DNA from: Neolewinella persica DSM 23188
GTDB lineage: Bacteria > Bacteroidota > Bacteroidia > Chitinophagales > Saprospiraceae
Direction of reading: 5' to 3'
Assembly: GCF_000373105.1 (NCBI RefSeq)
Contig: NZ_KB890422.1
Location: forward strand, 1 to 64,000
DNA length: 64,000 nucleotides
Notes under the pieces: generated by a model
Told to the model about the DNA's origin: nothing
Database searches by the model: none
The model's input: only the letters and a program-made list of their open reading frames with translations
In this document: one piece after another, positions 34,941-43,690 of the stretch
Numbering within the stretch: position 1 is the first letter of the stretch
Layout: each line of letters opens with the position of its first letter
Position numbers and translations under genes: made by a program

Positions 34941-37856
34941 ATGCTCAATCGCATTTTTATCCTTGCTGCGTTGCTGGTATTGGCAACGACGGTATTTGCT
35001 CAAACAGGAGCAATTTCTGGAACAGTTTATGACGAAGATGGCTTCCCGATGCTCGGCGCCAATGTCGTCATTCAGGGCACCACGATTGGTGCGCAAACGG
35101 ACTTTATTGAAGGAAAGTACCAATTCAAAGCAGACCCCGGGACCTATATACTGGTGGCTTCTTACGTTGGCTACGGAGATCAGCTCATTGAGGGCGTGGT
35201 CGTGAAAGCAAATGAAACAACTATTCTGGACGTCAATTTCTCAGGAGATACTGGCGTGGAGCTGGAGCTTGACGTTACGGTTACGGCTAAGGCAATTAAC
35301 TCCGGCGAAGTAGCCGTGATGAAACTCCGCCAAAACGACATCAACGCCAAGGATATGATTTCCTCTCAGGAGATCAAGAGCCTTGGTTCAGGAACTGCCG
35401 CAGCAGCATTGACCAAGGTCACCGGAACTACCGTTGTTGACGGCAAGTACGTCTACGTCCGTGGCCTGGGGGACCGCTACTCCGCTACCACCATCAATGG
35501 CCTCCGCCTCCCAAGCATCGATCCTTACCGGAACAGTGCCCAGCTGGACCTGATCCCTACCAGCATCCTCGACAACATCTCCGCCTCCAAGACTTTCACC
35601 CCTGACTTGCCCGGTGACTTCACCGGTGGTAGTGTGGACATCAAGATCAAGGCGCTCCCCGAGCGTTTTACCTGGGGTATTTCTGCCTCCGGCGGCTACA
35701 ACGGTCAGGCTAACCTGCAGGACAACTTCGTAACTTACGATGCTGGTGACGGCATTGGCCTTGGTTATAACGATGGTACGCTGGACCGTCCGGCCAGCCT
35801 GAACCAGTACGCTGATGGAGAACTTGGCGTATTGGAGAGCAATGCTGGCCGTCGGGCCCGCCGGGACGATGACTTAGCGGCTGGCGTTGACCAGGTCGCT
35901 AACGAATTAGGAAATGGTTTTGACCTCAACAGTAAGAACTCTGGCCTAGACTACAACCTGAGTGCCAATATTGGTAACCAATTTAAGATCGGTTCCATGC
36001 CAGTAGGCGTGTTTGCAACCGCAAGCGTAAGCCAGGATTTCAGCCAGTATAACAATGGTCGTCGTGGAAACTTTGTTAACCCCGGCGACGGTGGACCACT
36101 GCAGGAAATCTACGATGTCCGTGATGATAAGAGTACCCAGGCGGGTAAAGTTGGCGGTATGCTTGGCCTAAGCTTTAAGCCCAGCCCTTCCAACGAAATT
36201 ACCCTTTATAGCCTCTACAGTCATCAAGGGTTTACCGAAGGCCGTGTCCTGCAGGGCTCAAATGAAAACAAAGGCGCTAGTGGTGATGCCGATAACTTTT
36301 ACCGTTCCCAGGCTTCAACGTTCCTGGAACGTGAACTCATTAACTACGTTGCTCAGGGTGAGCACGTACTTACCGGCCTCGGTGGGGTGAAAATTGACTG
36401 GACGGCGAACTACGTAAACAGCGAGCAGAACGAACCAGACTTGCGCTTTGCAGAATACATCCAGCAAGGGGAGAACTTTATTATTGACCCTTCCCAGTTC
36501 TCTCGTCCGAGCCGTTTCTTCCGGGAACTGGCCGATGATTCTTACCAGGGGAAACTGGACATTACGATCCCTTTCCTTCAGTCCAAGAGCCGAGCTAATA
36601 ATTTCAAGATTGGCGGTCAGTACCAAACGAAGGAGCGTAACTTCAACGAAAATATCTTCGCTTACGATAACCGTTCCGGAATTTCTTTCAGCCAGGCTGG
36701 CGGAGATTTCGGTACCTGGCTTGGCCCTGACAATCTGGGCATCATTGGAGGAGAGTCTGGACGGAATGAAATCGGTGTCTTTGTCTTTGACAACTCCAAC
36801 CTGGCCAACAGTTATACTGGCACCTTCGACGTAGCGGCTGCCTACGGCATGTTCACTTACGAAGTAACCCCTCGCCTGAAAGCGGTGGCTGGTCTTCGTA
36901 CGGAGCAGACGACTATTCTGGTAGAAAGCGCCGTGGTACCTAACGAAATTGCCATGGCTACCGAGAATATGCGGGAAGTGGACCAGGACCGAATCGATGA
37001 TAACACCGCGAATATTGACGAGACGAACTTCATGCCTGCGCTGAACCTGATCTTTAAAGCAACGGAAAAGTCAAACCTGCGCTTGGGCTTCTCTCAAACG
37101 ATTGCCCGCCCGAATATGCGTGAAGTAGCGCCCTTCGGTAGCTTCGGCTTCCTCGGTGAGCCGACCGTATTCGGTAACCCGGATCTGGAGCTTACCAACA
37201 TCGATAACTTCGACTTGCGTTACGAGATCTTCCCCAACGCCGGTGAAGTGATCGCTTTCTCTGCTTTCTACAAGCAGTTTACCAACCCAATCGTAACCAC
37301 CTTCCGCCTTTCCGGAGAGCAGCAGTTTACCTGGACGAACTCTGAGAGTGCAGATCTCTATGGTATCGAACTCGAATTCCGTAAGTCACTGGGTTTCCTA
37401 AGCGAGAAGCTGCAGAACTTCACCTTTAGCAGCAACCTGGCGTACATCCAATCCAGCCAGGAAATTGATGCGCGTGAGGTGGAACTTGGGCAGGCAGTTG
37501 ATCCTGAATTCAGCGGTGACCGTGTTTTCAACGGTCAGTCTGACATCGTAGCCAATGCTAACCTGGCTTTCCGCACCCCGGAAACCGGTTGGGATGCCAT
37601 CATCGCCTACAACTACTTCAGCGATCGTTTGCAGTCCATCGGTGCCGTTGGTTCCCCCGACATCTTCGAGCAGGGCCGCAGTCAGCTGGACATTTCCGTT
37701 TCCAAGACCATCAACAACTTCAAGTTCAGCTTCCGCGCCCGGAACCTGCTGAACCCTGACTTCAAGACTTTCTCCGACTTTAAAGGCCAGGAATACATCT
37801 TCAGCCAGTACACGCGTGGTCGTGATATTAGCCTTGGTGTTAGTTACAGCCTTTAG
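34941..37856 (+). CDS. TonB-dependent outer-membrane receptor
   Basis: Product of 971 aa. Signal peptide 1-21 (ends VFAQ). A CarboxypepD_reg-like domain spans about 24-110 (GAISGTVYDEDGFPMLGANV). The plug domain spans about 120-220 (VAVMKLRQNDINAKDMISSQ ... KYVYVRGLGDRYSATTINGL). A 22-strand-type barrel runs to the C-terminal aromatic-containing strand (ISLGVSYSL). It transports an unknown large substrate using TonB-ExbBD energy. It is not SusC-type: there is no SusD partner; the neighbour is the duplicated T9SS protein. A rho-independent terminator follows at 37981-38005. Confidence 0.93.
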   Translation: MLNRIFILAALLVLATTVFAQTGAISGTVYDEDGFPMLGANVVIQGTTIGAQTDFIEGKYQFKADPGTYILVASYVGYGDQLIEGVVVKANETTILDVNFSGDTGVELELDVTVTAKAINSGEVAVMKLRQNDINAKDMISSQEIKSLGSGTAAAALTKVTGTTVVDGKYVYVRGLGDRYSATTINGLRLPSIDPYRNSAQLDLIPTSILDNISASKTFTPDLPGDFTGGSVDIKIKALPERFTWGISASGGYNGQANLQDNFVTYDAGDGIGLGYNDGTLDRPASLNQYADGELGVLESNAGRRARRDDDLAAGVDQVANELGNGFDLNSKNSGLDYNLSANIGNQFKIGSMPVGVFATASVSQDFSQYNNGRRGNFVNPGDGGPLQEIYDVRDDKSTQAGKVGGMLGLSFKPSPSNEITLYSLYSHQGFTEGRVLQGSNENKGASGDADNFYRSQASTFLERELINYVAQGEHVLTGLGGVKIDWTANYVNSEQNEPDLRFAEYIQQGENFIIDPSQFSRPSRFFRELADDSYQGKLDITIPFLQSKSRANNFKIGGQYQTKERNFNENIFAYDNRSGISFSQAGGDFGTWLGPDNLGIIGGESGRNEIGVFVFDNSNLANSYTGTFDVAAAYGMFTYEVTPRLKAVAGLRTEQTTILVESAVVPNEIAMATENMREVDQDRIDDNTANIDETNFMPALNLIFKATEKSNLRLGFSQTIARPNMREVAPFGSFGFLGEPTVFGNPDLELTNIDNFDLRYEIFPNAGEVIAFSAFYKQFTNPIVTTFRLSGEQQFTWTNSESADLYGIELEFRKSLGFLSEKLQNFTFSSNLAYIQSSQEIDAREVELGQAVDPEFSGDRVFNGQSDIVANANLAFRTPETGWDAIIAYNYFSDRLQSIGAVGSPDIFEQGRSQLDISVSKTINNFKFSFRARNLLNPDFKTFSDFKGQEYIFSQYTRGRDISLGVSYSL

Positions 37857-37980
37857 TAATAGGTAGAGTCTATAGTCCATCGTGAGAAGTAAAGCCTACC
37901 TGCTATGGACTAAGAACTATTGACAATGAACGACCTACTCCCAAAGACTTTGCACTAGATTACTTTGTAATCAATTTTCA

Positions 37981-38005
37981 ACGCCTTCCGCTTTTGTGGG
38001 AGGCG
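37981..38005 (+). terminator. Terminator of the TonB-dependent receptor gene
   Basis: ACGCCTTCC / GGGAGGCGT stem (one mismatched pair) followed by seven T. Between the stop codon and it, short inverted words (ATAGTCCAT / ATGGACTA at 37874-37911) are seen. Confidence 0.75.
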
Positions 38006-38042
38006 TTTTTTTGTGGTTGATCTTTATTGAAGGGGCTTTTTT

Positions 38043-38060
38043 GCGGGATCGCGGGTGCCA
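38043..38060 (-). repeat. Degenerate dispersed 18-mer
   Basis: GCGGGATCGCGGGTGCCA, resembling GGCGCGATCGCAGGTGCA at 46431 with a few mismatches. Confidence 0.35.
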
Positions 38061-38140
38061 TCAATTGTTGAAACGGCAGAGATCGTTGCTAGATAGCTAT
38101 GTCTTATTAACGAATAGCTTAAAGATAAAATTCCTCCCCC

Positions 38141-39169
38141 CTAAAACTCAAACAAAGTCCCCACCGTCCCTGGCGGCGTAGCCCCAATGTGGTGGTAAGC
38201 CTTCTCCGTGGCCTGCCGGCCACGCGGCGTCCGCTGCAGGTAGCCTTCCATGATGAGGAAGGGCTCATGCACTTCCTCAACGGTGCCGGCGTCTTCGCCG
38301 ACGGCAGTAGCGATGGTGGTAAGCCCAACGGGCCCACCCTTGAATTTGTTGATGATGGCGTCCAGGATCTTGTTGTCCATCTCGTCCAATCCGCCTTCAT
38401 CGACGTTGAGGGCAGAAAGCCCGTAATCGGCGATCTTTTTATCGATGATGCCGTCGCCCTTTATCTGGGCGAAGTCCCGGATACGGCGCAGGAGGGCGTT
38501 AGCAATCCGGGGGGTGCCGCGGCTGCGCCGCGCAATCTCATTGGCCCCGTCTTCCGTTACGGGGATGTTCATGATCTGGCAGCTGCGCTTGATGATCTTG
38601 ATCAGGGTAGCGGTGTCGTAATAATCCAGCAAACAGTTGATGCCGAAGCGCGCGCGCATCGGCGCGGTCAGGAGCCCCATGCGGGTGGTCGCACCCACGA
38701 GGGTGAAGGGTTCCAGGCTGATCTGTACGGAGCGGGCGTTGGGCCCGCTGTCGATCATGATGTCGATGCGGTAATCCTCCATGGCGGAGTAGAGGTATTC
38801 CTCCACAACGTTGTTCAGCCGGTGGATCTCGTCGATGAAGAGGACGTCTCCTTCATTGAGGTTAGTCAGCAGGCCAGCCAGGTCGCCGGCCTTTTCCAAT
38901 ACTGGACCGGAGGTGAGTTTGAGTTCTGCACCTAATTCATTGGCAATAATGTGACTGAGGGTTGTTTTACCCAAGCCCGGAGGGCCATGCAGTAATACAT
39001 GGTCAAGACTGTCCCCTCGCTGTACTGCCGCCTGAATGAAGACCTTCAGGTTCTCTACAATCTTAGGCTGCCCACTGAAATCATCCAGGGAGTCGGGCCG
39101 TAAGGCCCGCTCCATGGCCCCGTCTTCGGGTTGAAGGTTCTCCGCAGAGGGGTCGAGGTGCTCATTCAT
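38141..39169 (-). CDS. ruvB: Holliday junction DNA helicase RuvB
   Basis: Product of 342 aa, normal length. [14 protein letters not shown] start, Walker [10 protein letters not shown] (62-70), Walker [10 protein letters not shown], sensor region [19 protein letters not shown], Arg finger region [20 protein letters not shown], and the C-terminal winged helix with [18 protein letters not shown]. It drives branch migration with RuvA. ruvA and ruvC are not adjacent. The -7-like TAAATTCG at 39175-39182 is only five bases from the ATG, implying a nearly leaderless mRNA. Confidence 0.98.
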   Translation of the reverse strand: MNEHLDPSAENLQPEDGAMERALRPDSLDDFSGQPKIVENLKVFIQAAVQRGDSLDHVLLHGPPGLGKTTLSHIIANELGAELKLTSGPVLEKAGDLAGLLTNLNEGDVLFIDEIHRLNNVVEEYLYSAMEDYRIDIMIDSGPNARSVQISLEPFTLVGATTRMGLLTAPMRARFGINCLLDYYDTATLIKIIKRSCQIMNIPVTEDGANEIARRSRGTPRIANALLRRIRDFAQIKGDGIIDKKIADYGLSALNVDEGGLDEMDNKILDAIINKFKGGPVGLTTIATAVGEDAGTVEEVHEPFLIMEGYLQRTPRGRQATEKAYHHIGATPPGTVGTLFEF

Positions 39170-39174
39170 TGGGG

Positions 39175-39182
39175 CGAATTTA
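39175..39182 (-). promoter_or_regulatory. Candidate -7 element abutting ruvB
   Basis: Minus-strand TAAATTCG followed by CCCCA and the ATG. The udk gene has the same arrangement (TATCTTCG-CCCC-ATG). Confidence 0.4.
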
Positions 39183-39293
39183 CTACTTACAATTTATAAT
39201 TTACCATTTTAAATAGCAGAGAAGATTGTTTTCAACTTTTGTTTGGGCCTTTTGACTGGAAGTAGTTGAATTACAGCAGGGTAAATAAAAAAT

Positions 39294-39914
39294 TCAGGCT
39301 TCTACCGAGGGTGGGTCCACCCCGGTGGATTTTCCGTGCCAGTAACAAAGTGGTCCCAGGAGGCTGTAGATCATGCCCGGAACGCCGAACCGCATGCCGA
39401 TACTAAAGGTTGCCAGCAAAATAGATAAGATGCCGATCCCGAAAAATATTAAAAAATGTCGCTTCCAATAGTGGAGATAAGCGGCGCTGGCCAGTTCTTT
39501 TTTAGCAGCGCGTCGGTAGAGTAGGGCAACGAAAAGGAAAACGAGGCTGAACCCCAGGCCATATAACTGGAAGAGTTCCATCATTTCCATGTGGTTGTTG
39601 ATCGTTGCACCACCAAACGTCAGTTTCGCCAGGAACTTCAGCGGGAAAATGTAACAGAGCATTACAAACAGCATGCCGAAGTTGTAGGCAATAATCCAAC
39701 CGTCGATTATGGTGGTCCGGCGAAAGAAGTTGTAGTGGGTGACCCACAGCATCACTAAAGCAATAAAACTTACGGCGAAGCTACCAACATCCGCAAAACT
39801 GGCGCGGAGTTCAGCGTAACTGTCCGGAACGTCCAGGCTTACAACAACAAGGGTAGCTGCGAAGGCGAAAATACCGTCACTTATGGCTTCGAGACGGGCT
39901 TGGGATTGCATCAT
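39294..39914 (-). CDS. TMEM175-family (DUF1211) membrane protein
   Basis: Product of 206 aa with six predicted helices. The hallmark first-helix motif RLEAISDGIFAFAATLVVVS corresponds to the R-x3-(F)SD signature of bacterial TMEM175 K+ channels; here Ile replaces the Phe. SFIALVMLWVTHYNFFRR is also typical of the family. It probably forms a cation (K+-selective) channel in the inner membrane. The gap upstream (39915-40078) is full of short hairpins (TAAGGGCGTAGCCCTTA, AAGCCTCCGGCTTTA). Confidence 0.88.
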   Translation of the reverse strand: MMQSQARLEAISDGIFAFAATLVVVSLDVPDSYAELRASFADVGSFAVSFIALVMLWVTHYNFFRRTTIIDGWIIAYNFGMLFVMLCYIFPLKFLAKLTFGGATINNHMEMMELFQLYGLGFSLVFLFVALLYRRAAKKELASAAYLHYWKRHFLIFFGIGILSILLATFSIGMRFGVPGMIYSLLGPLCYWHGKSTGVDPPSVEA

Positions 39915-40078
39915 GACACTAATATAAGGGCGTAGCCCTTATCAGGTGCCAGGTCGCTTCGCTCCTTGCTCAATACAAGCGCTATGCGCATTAGCAAATT
40001 AATAGATTAACAGGCTGCCGCAGGCCACCAAGGAAGAAAGGGAGCGCAGCGACTTTTCGTCTATAAAAGCCTCCGGCT
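39915..40078. repeat. Gap made of short hairpins
   Basis: TAAGGGCGTAGCCCTTA near 39923, GTCGCTTCGCTCCTT near 39952 facing AAGGGAGCGCAGCGAC near 40037, GCTGCCGCAGGC and AAAGCCTCCGGCTTT near 40066. Not coding. Confidence 0.5.
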
Positions 40079-40564
40079 TTATACCATCCGGGAATGCCAG
40101 CTGTCCTCCAGCGGCCGTTCAAATATCTGGCGCAATTCGCCCAGTTCTTTCACGAGCGGATCGAAGACGATGGTATCGTTCTCAAGGGTGCCGTTCTTAT
40201 AAAGGACTTTGAATTCGTCGCGGGAGACCGTATGAATGTTGTTTTGGGTATCCCGGTAGCTGAACCGCATCCGGTTGAAAAAATCGATACTCATTTCTGC
40301 ACCGAGTTCCTGCAGGAAATGGACGGAGCCGTCGATGGAGCAGCCACTGGCTTCTGCCTGTGACTCATCTACGCCAATGACCAGGAAGCGATTATGGAGG
40401 ATATCGGTGGCGGCGCTGAGCTCTTTACGATGGCTCACCCAACCGGCAACAAACTCCTGAAGGCGTTGCTTAATGGTTGTGGTTTCATTTTCGGTCAGCG
40501 CGCGCTCAGCGCCGTAGATCCAGATGCGGCTTTCGGAGGGGAGGCGGTCAAGGGGAGAAGACAT
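40079..40564 (-). CDS. Conserved Bacteroidota protein (function unknown)
   Basis: Product of 161 aa. The pattern ESRIWIYGAERALTENE, FLVIGVDESQAEASGCSIDG, VHFLQELGAE and the C-terminal DSWHSRMV recurs in Bacteroidota proteins that databases often label ABC transporter ATPase. No Walker motifs are present, so I do not accept that name. It is cytosolic with no signal peptide. A perfect minus-strand TACCTTTG -7 element lies at 40605-40612. Confidence 0.8.
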   Translation of the reverse strand: MSSPLDRLPSESRIWIYGAERALTENETTTIKQRLQEFVAGWVSHRKELSAATDILHNRFLVIGVDESQAEASGCSIDGSVHFLQELGAEMSIDFFNRMRFSYRDTQNNIHTVSRDEFKVLYKNGTLENDTIVFDPLVKELGELRQIFERPLEDSWHSRMV

Positions 40565-40604
40565 AGAAAATTAACTTTGATGAGGAGGTTTTGGGATAAC
40601 GGCG

Positions 40605-40612
40605 CAAAGGTA
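40605..40612 (-). promoter_or_regulatory. -7 element of the 40079-40564 gene
   Basis: Minus-strand TACCTTTG, perfect TAnnTTTG, about 40 bases before the ATG. A dispersed 18-mer (40635-40652) sits where the -33 region would be. Confidence 0.5.
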
Positions 40613-40634
40613 GTTAGTACTTGCTTCATATTTT

Positions 40635-40652
40635 GGCGCGGCCGCAGGTGAA
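40635..40652 (-). repeat. Dispersed 18-mer copy, intergenic
   Basis: GGCGCGGCCGCAGGTGAA, one mismatch at the end of the core. Confidence 0.8.
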
Positions 40653-40700
40653 AGCGAAAGGATAAAGGAGCAAAGGAAGAAAGAACCGCTATTTCCTAAT

Positions 40701-40782
40701 GGCTGATTCTTGATTCCTGACCGCTGAGCACTGACCGCTGAGCACTACATACTGAATCCTAAATCCTGCGTGCTGAATCCAG
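40701..40782. repeat. GATTCAG-word cluster upstream of the atp operon
   Basis: Words CTGATTC, TTGATTCCTGACCGCTGAGC, ACTGACCGCTGAGCAC, ACTGAATCCTAAATCCTG. Same vocabulary as 7714-7822 and 53677-53898. Confidence 0.7.
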
Positions 40783-40851
40783 CGCATTAAATGACCTGCT
40801 CAAAAGAGTAAAAAACCCTAAGGTTAACTTCCATAATAAGATGGAACAGTG

Positions 40852-40859
40852 TACCTTTG
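40852..40859 (+). promoter_or_regulatory. -7 element of the atp operon
   Basis: TACCTTTG, perfect TAnnTTTG, 35 bases before the atpB ATG at 40895. No clear -33 TTTG at the usual spacing. Confidence 0.55.
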
Positions 40860-40894
40860 CGGCTCAATTGGGGAAGCCCCAAAAATTTCTACTT

Positions 40895-42175
40895 ATGAAA
40901 TTGGTCTTGCGTCTGCTGTTTTTGCTTGTTTTAAGCACCGGATTTGTCTTCGCCCAGGAGGCGGATCATAACGATGATGATAAGCGCGTTGAAGCTGATG
41001 GTAGCCACGGTGAGGAAGGTAGTCATGAGGCATACGAGCCGGTGACCGAAATCATGAACCACATCTCCGATGCGAACGAGTTTCACCTTTTCGGACATTA
41101 CGCTATTCCCCTCCCGATTATTCTTTATGCACCTGAGCACGGCTTCAAGTTTGGGCTTAGTAACATGTTTCACCACGGCAAAACTGCCGTTGACGGTTAC
41201 GTACTTAACCACGGCCGGGTAAACCGCGTTGCGGATCCTGCCTTCCCGGAAGGACATATTGAGTTAGCGGCTAACGATCATGATCTTCATGATGTTATCG
41301 AAATGACAACGCACGAAGTAGACGGTAAAACCCGCGACCTCGGTTTGCTTAGCTACGGCGGTGAAGAATACAAGCTTGATAAGCCTTCTACGCTTGATGG
41401 CGGTCTTGCCGGCGGTGGCATCACCAGCTTCTACGATTTCAGTATTACAAAGAATGTCTTCACTATGATGCTGGCGGCGTTGCTGCTTTGGATCGTTTGG
41501 GTAATGATCATCAAGAAGAAATACATTAACGGTGCCGGTAAAGCCCCTAGTGGTTTACAGAGCCTGATGGAGCCGGTTTTTGTTTTTATTCGTGATGAAG
41601 TAACCAAGCCAATGATCGGTGAGAAGCACTACGAGCGCTTCCAGCCCTTCATCATGTCCTTATTCTTCTTCATTCTCTTCTGTAACCTCTTTGGCCTTAT
41701 CCCGCTCTTCCCCGGAAGTGCTAACGTGACCGGCAATATCGCCGTTACGCTCGGCCTTGCGTTGTTGGTAATGCTGGTGACCAACTTTAATGGTAATAAA
41801 GACTATTGGATGCACATCCTGTGGATGCCAGGGGTGCCGGTTTTTGTTAAGCCGATTCTGACCATCGTCGAAGTACTGGGCATCATCATTAAGCCCTTCT
41901 CCCTGATGATTCGTCTGTTTGCCAACATCTCAGCCGGACACATCATTATCCTGAGCCTTATTGGTCTGATTTTCGTCTTTGGCGAAAGCGGTCAAAACCT
42001 CGCCGGCGCAGGTGTCGGTGCCGTAGTAGGCACTGCCTTCACCGCATTCATGAACCTGATCGAACTGCTGGTAGCCTTCCTGCAAGCGTTCATCTTCGCC
42101 ATCCTGGCAGCCAGCTACATTGGTGCTGCGGTGGAAGAACATGATCACCATGATGAGCACGCCTCGGCCCACTAA
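40895..42175 (+). CDS. atpB: F0F1 ATP synthase subunit a
   Basis: Product of 426 aa from the ATG at 40895, where a signal-peptide-like helix begins (MKLVLRLLFLLVLSTGFVFA). A frame extending to 40841 crosses the promoter and is rejected. A His/Asp/Glu-rich periplasmic segment (about 20-190) is the Bacteroidota N-terminal extension. The core membrane domain follows, with KPFSLMIRLFANISAGHI carrying the essential Arg of the proton half-channel. The tail is His-rich (EEHDHHDEHASAH). First gene of atpB-E-F-H-A-G. Confidence 0.95.
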   Translation: MKLVLRLLFLLVLSTGFVFAQEADHNDDDKRVEADGSHGEEGSHEAYEPVTEIMNHISDANEFHLFGHYAIPLPIILYAPEHGFKFGLSNMFHHGKTAVDGYVLNHGRVNRVADPAFPEGHIELAANDHDLHDVIEMTTHEVDGKTRDLGLLSYGGEEYKLDKPSTLDGGLAGGGITSFYDFSITKNVFTMMLAALLLWIVWVMIIKKKYINGAGKAPSGLQSLMEPVFVFIRDEVTKPMIGEKHYERFQPFIMSLFFFILFCNLFGLIPLFPGSANVTGNIAVTLGLALLVMLVTNFNGNKDYWMHILWMPGVPVFVKPILTIVEVLGIIIKPFSLMIRLFANISAGHIIILSLIGLIFVFGESGQNLAGAGVGAVVGTAFTAFMNLIELLVAFLQAFIFAILAASYIGAAVEEHDHHDEHASAH

Positions 42176-42179
42176 ATAA

Positions 42180-42446
<267 letters not shown>

Positions 42447-42487
42447 ACAACGGTTGGTGGATGTTGATCCGCAATACAACCAACAAC

Positions 42488-42528
42488 GGCACCGAACCCG
42501 AACCGCGCTTGGCGGCGGTTTCGGTGCC
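42488..42528 (+). terminator. Attenuator-like hairpin between atpE and atpF
   Basis: GGCACCGAA (42488-42496) pairs with TTCGGTGCC (42520-42528), with inner CGC/GCG pairing, then AATTTTTAG. It lies inside the operon, so it is probably a partial terminator or 3'-end stabiliser for atpBE mRNA. Confidence 0.6.
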
Positions 42529-42568
42529 AATTTTTAGCTTTTAGCAAGCGACAGAAAATTCACGAACT

Positions 42569-43081
42569 ATGTACTCAATGCTTCTTGCCGACTTCAACGT
42601 ACTTATGCCAGATCCGGGACTCTTGTTCTGGACCCTGCTCGTTTTTGCGTTTGTCTACTTCTTCGTTGGCCGTGCCGCCTTCAAGCCCATTCAAAACGCA
42701 CTGAAGAAGCGTGACACTGAAATCCAGGAGTCTATCGACGAAGCCAAGCGTGTTCAAGCGCAGATGGCCCAGATGAAAGACGACAACGCTAAATTGCTGG
42801 CCGAGGCCCGCGAAGAAAGCACCCGCATCATCGGCGAAGCCGAAGCCTTCGCAAAGAAGCGCCGCGATGAAGCCGTTACTGAAGCTAAGGAAGCTGCCCA
42901 AAAGGTATCTGCTAATGCACAGCGGGACATCGCCAACATGCGCGACAGCGCCATGGCGGACCTGAAGAAAGAAGTTGGCACCATGGCCATCGACATCGCC
43001 GAGAAAGTCCTCCAGAAGGAACTCAAGAGCGACGTTAACCAGGTGGCACTCGTCAACGAACTGGTGAAGAACCTCAACTAA
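42569..43081 (+). CDS. atpF: F0F1 ATP synthase subunit b
   Basis: Product of 170 aa. One N-terminal membrane helix (DPGLLFWTLLVFAFVYFFVG) followed by a long charged coiled coil (ALKKRDTEIQESIDEAKRVQ onward) that forms the peripheral stalk. The stop is 7 bp before atpH. Confidence 0.95.
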   Translation: MYSMLLADFNVLMPDPGLLFWTLLVFAFVYFFVGRAAFKPIQNALKKRDTEIQESIDEAKRVQAQMAQMKDDNAKLLAEAREESTRIIGEAEAFAKKRRDEAVTEAKEAAQKVSANAQRDIANMRDSAMADLKKEVGTMAIDIAEKVLQKELKSDVNQVALVNELVKNLN

Positions 43082-43088
43082 ACCTCGC

Positions 43089-43631
43089 ATGACCAATCAA
43101 CAAGTAGCTACGCGCTACGCCAAATCATTGTTGGATCTTGCCATGGAACGCAACGAGCTCGCCGCCATCAAAGGTGACGTCGACGATCTCATTGCTATGG
43201 GGGCCAACCGTGACCTGGCGCTGGTGCTGCAAAGCCCGGTGGTCAACGCCACTAAAAAGAAGGCCATCTTCAAGGAACTGCTCGATAAAGCAGGCGCCAC
43301 AGAGCTGACTAAAACCTTCGTGAACGTACTGATTACCAAAGGCCGTGAATCCGATTTGATCGGTATCCTGGGGGCTTTCGATGATCAATACAAACACCTC
43401 AATAAGATCACTACCGTGAAGGTAACCAGTGCTACTGCCCTCAACGCAGCCAGCCTGGACGCCATCAAAGCACAGCTTATCGCTGCCGGTATGACTGAGG
43501 CTTCCATTGAGCTACACACCAAGGTAGACCCCTCCATCATGGGTGGTTTTATCCTGGAGTTTGACGGTAAAGTGTACGACGCCAGCGTTGCGCACAAACT
43601 TAACCAAGTCAAGAAGGAGCTCGCCCACTAG
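43089..43631 (+). CDS. atpH: F0F1 ATP synthase subunit delta
   Basis: Product of 180 aa, all-helical N-terminal domain (ATRYAKSLLDLAMERNEL) and the conserved C-terminal end (VDPSIMGGFILEFDGKVYDA). It links stalk subunit b to the top of F1. Tightly spaced between atpF and atpA. Confidence 0.95.
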   Translation: MTNQQVATRYAKSLLDLAMERNELAAIKGDVDDLIAMGANRDLALVLQSPVVNATKKKAIFKELLDKAGATELTKTFVNVLITKGRESDLIGILGAFDDQYKHLNKITTVKVTSATALNAASLDAIKAQLIAAGMTEASIELHTKVDPSIMGGFILEFDGKVYDASVAHKLNQVKKELAH

Positions 43632-43690
43632 TCCGCTGACCGGACGCCCCAACAACAACTATAACTAAGCATTTTTAAAGTATAGCAACC

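Noticed and set aside
37996-38181. 61-aa frame after the TonB-dependent receptor
   Set aside because: Begins in the terminator and ends in the ruvB 3' end; not credible.
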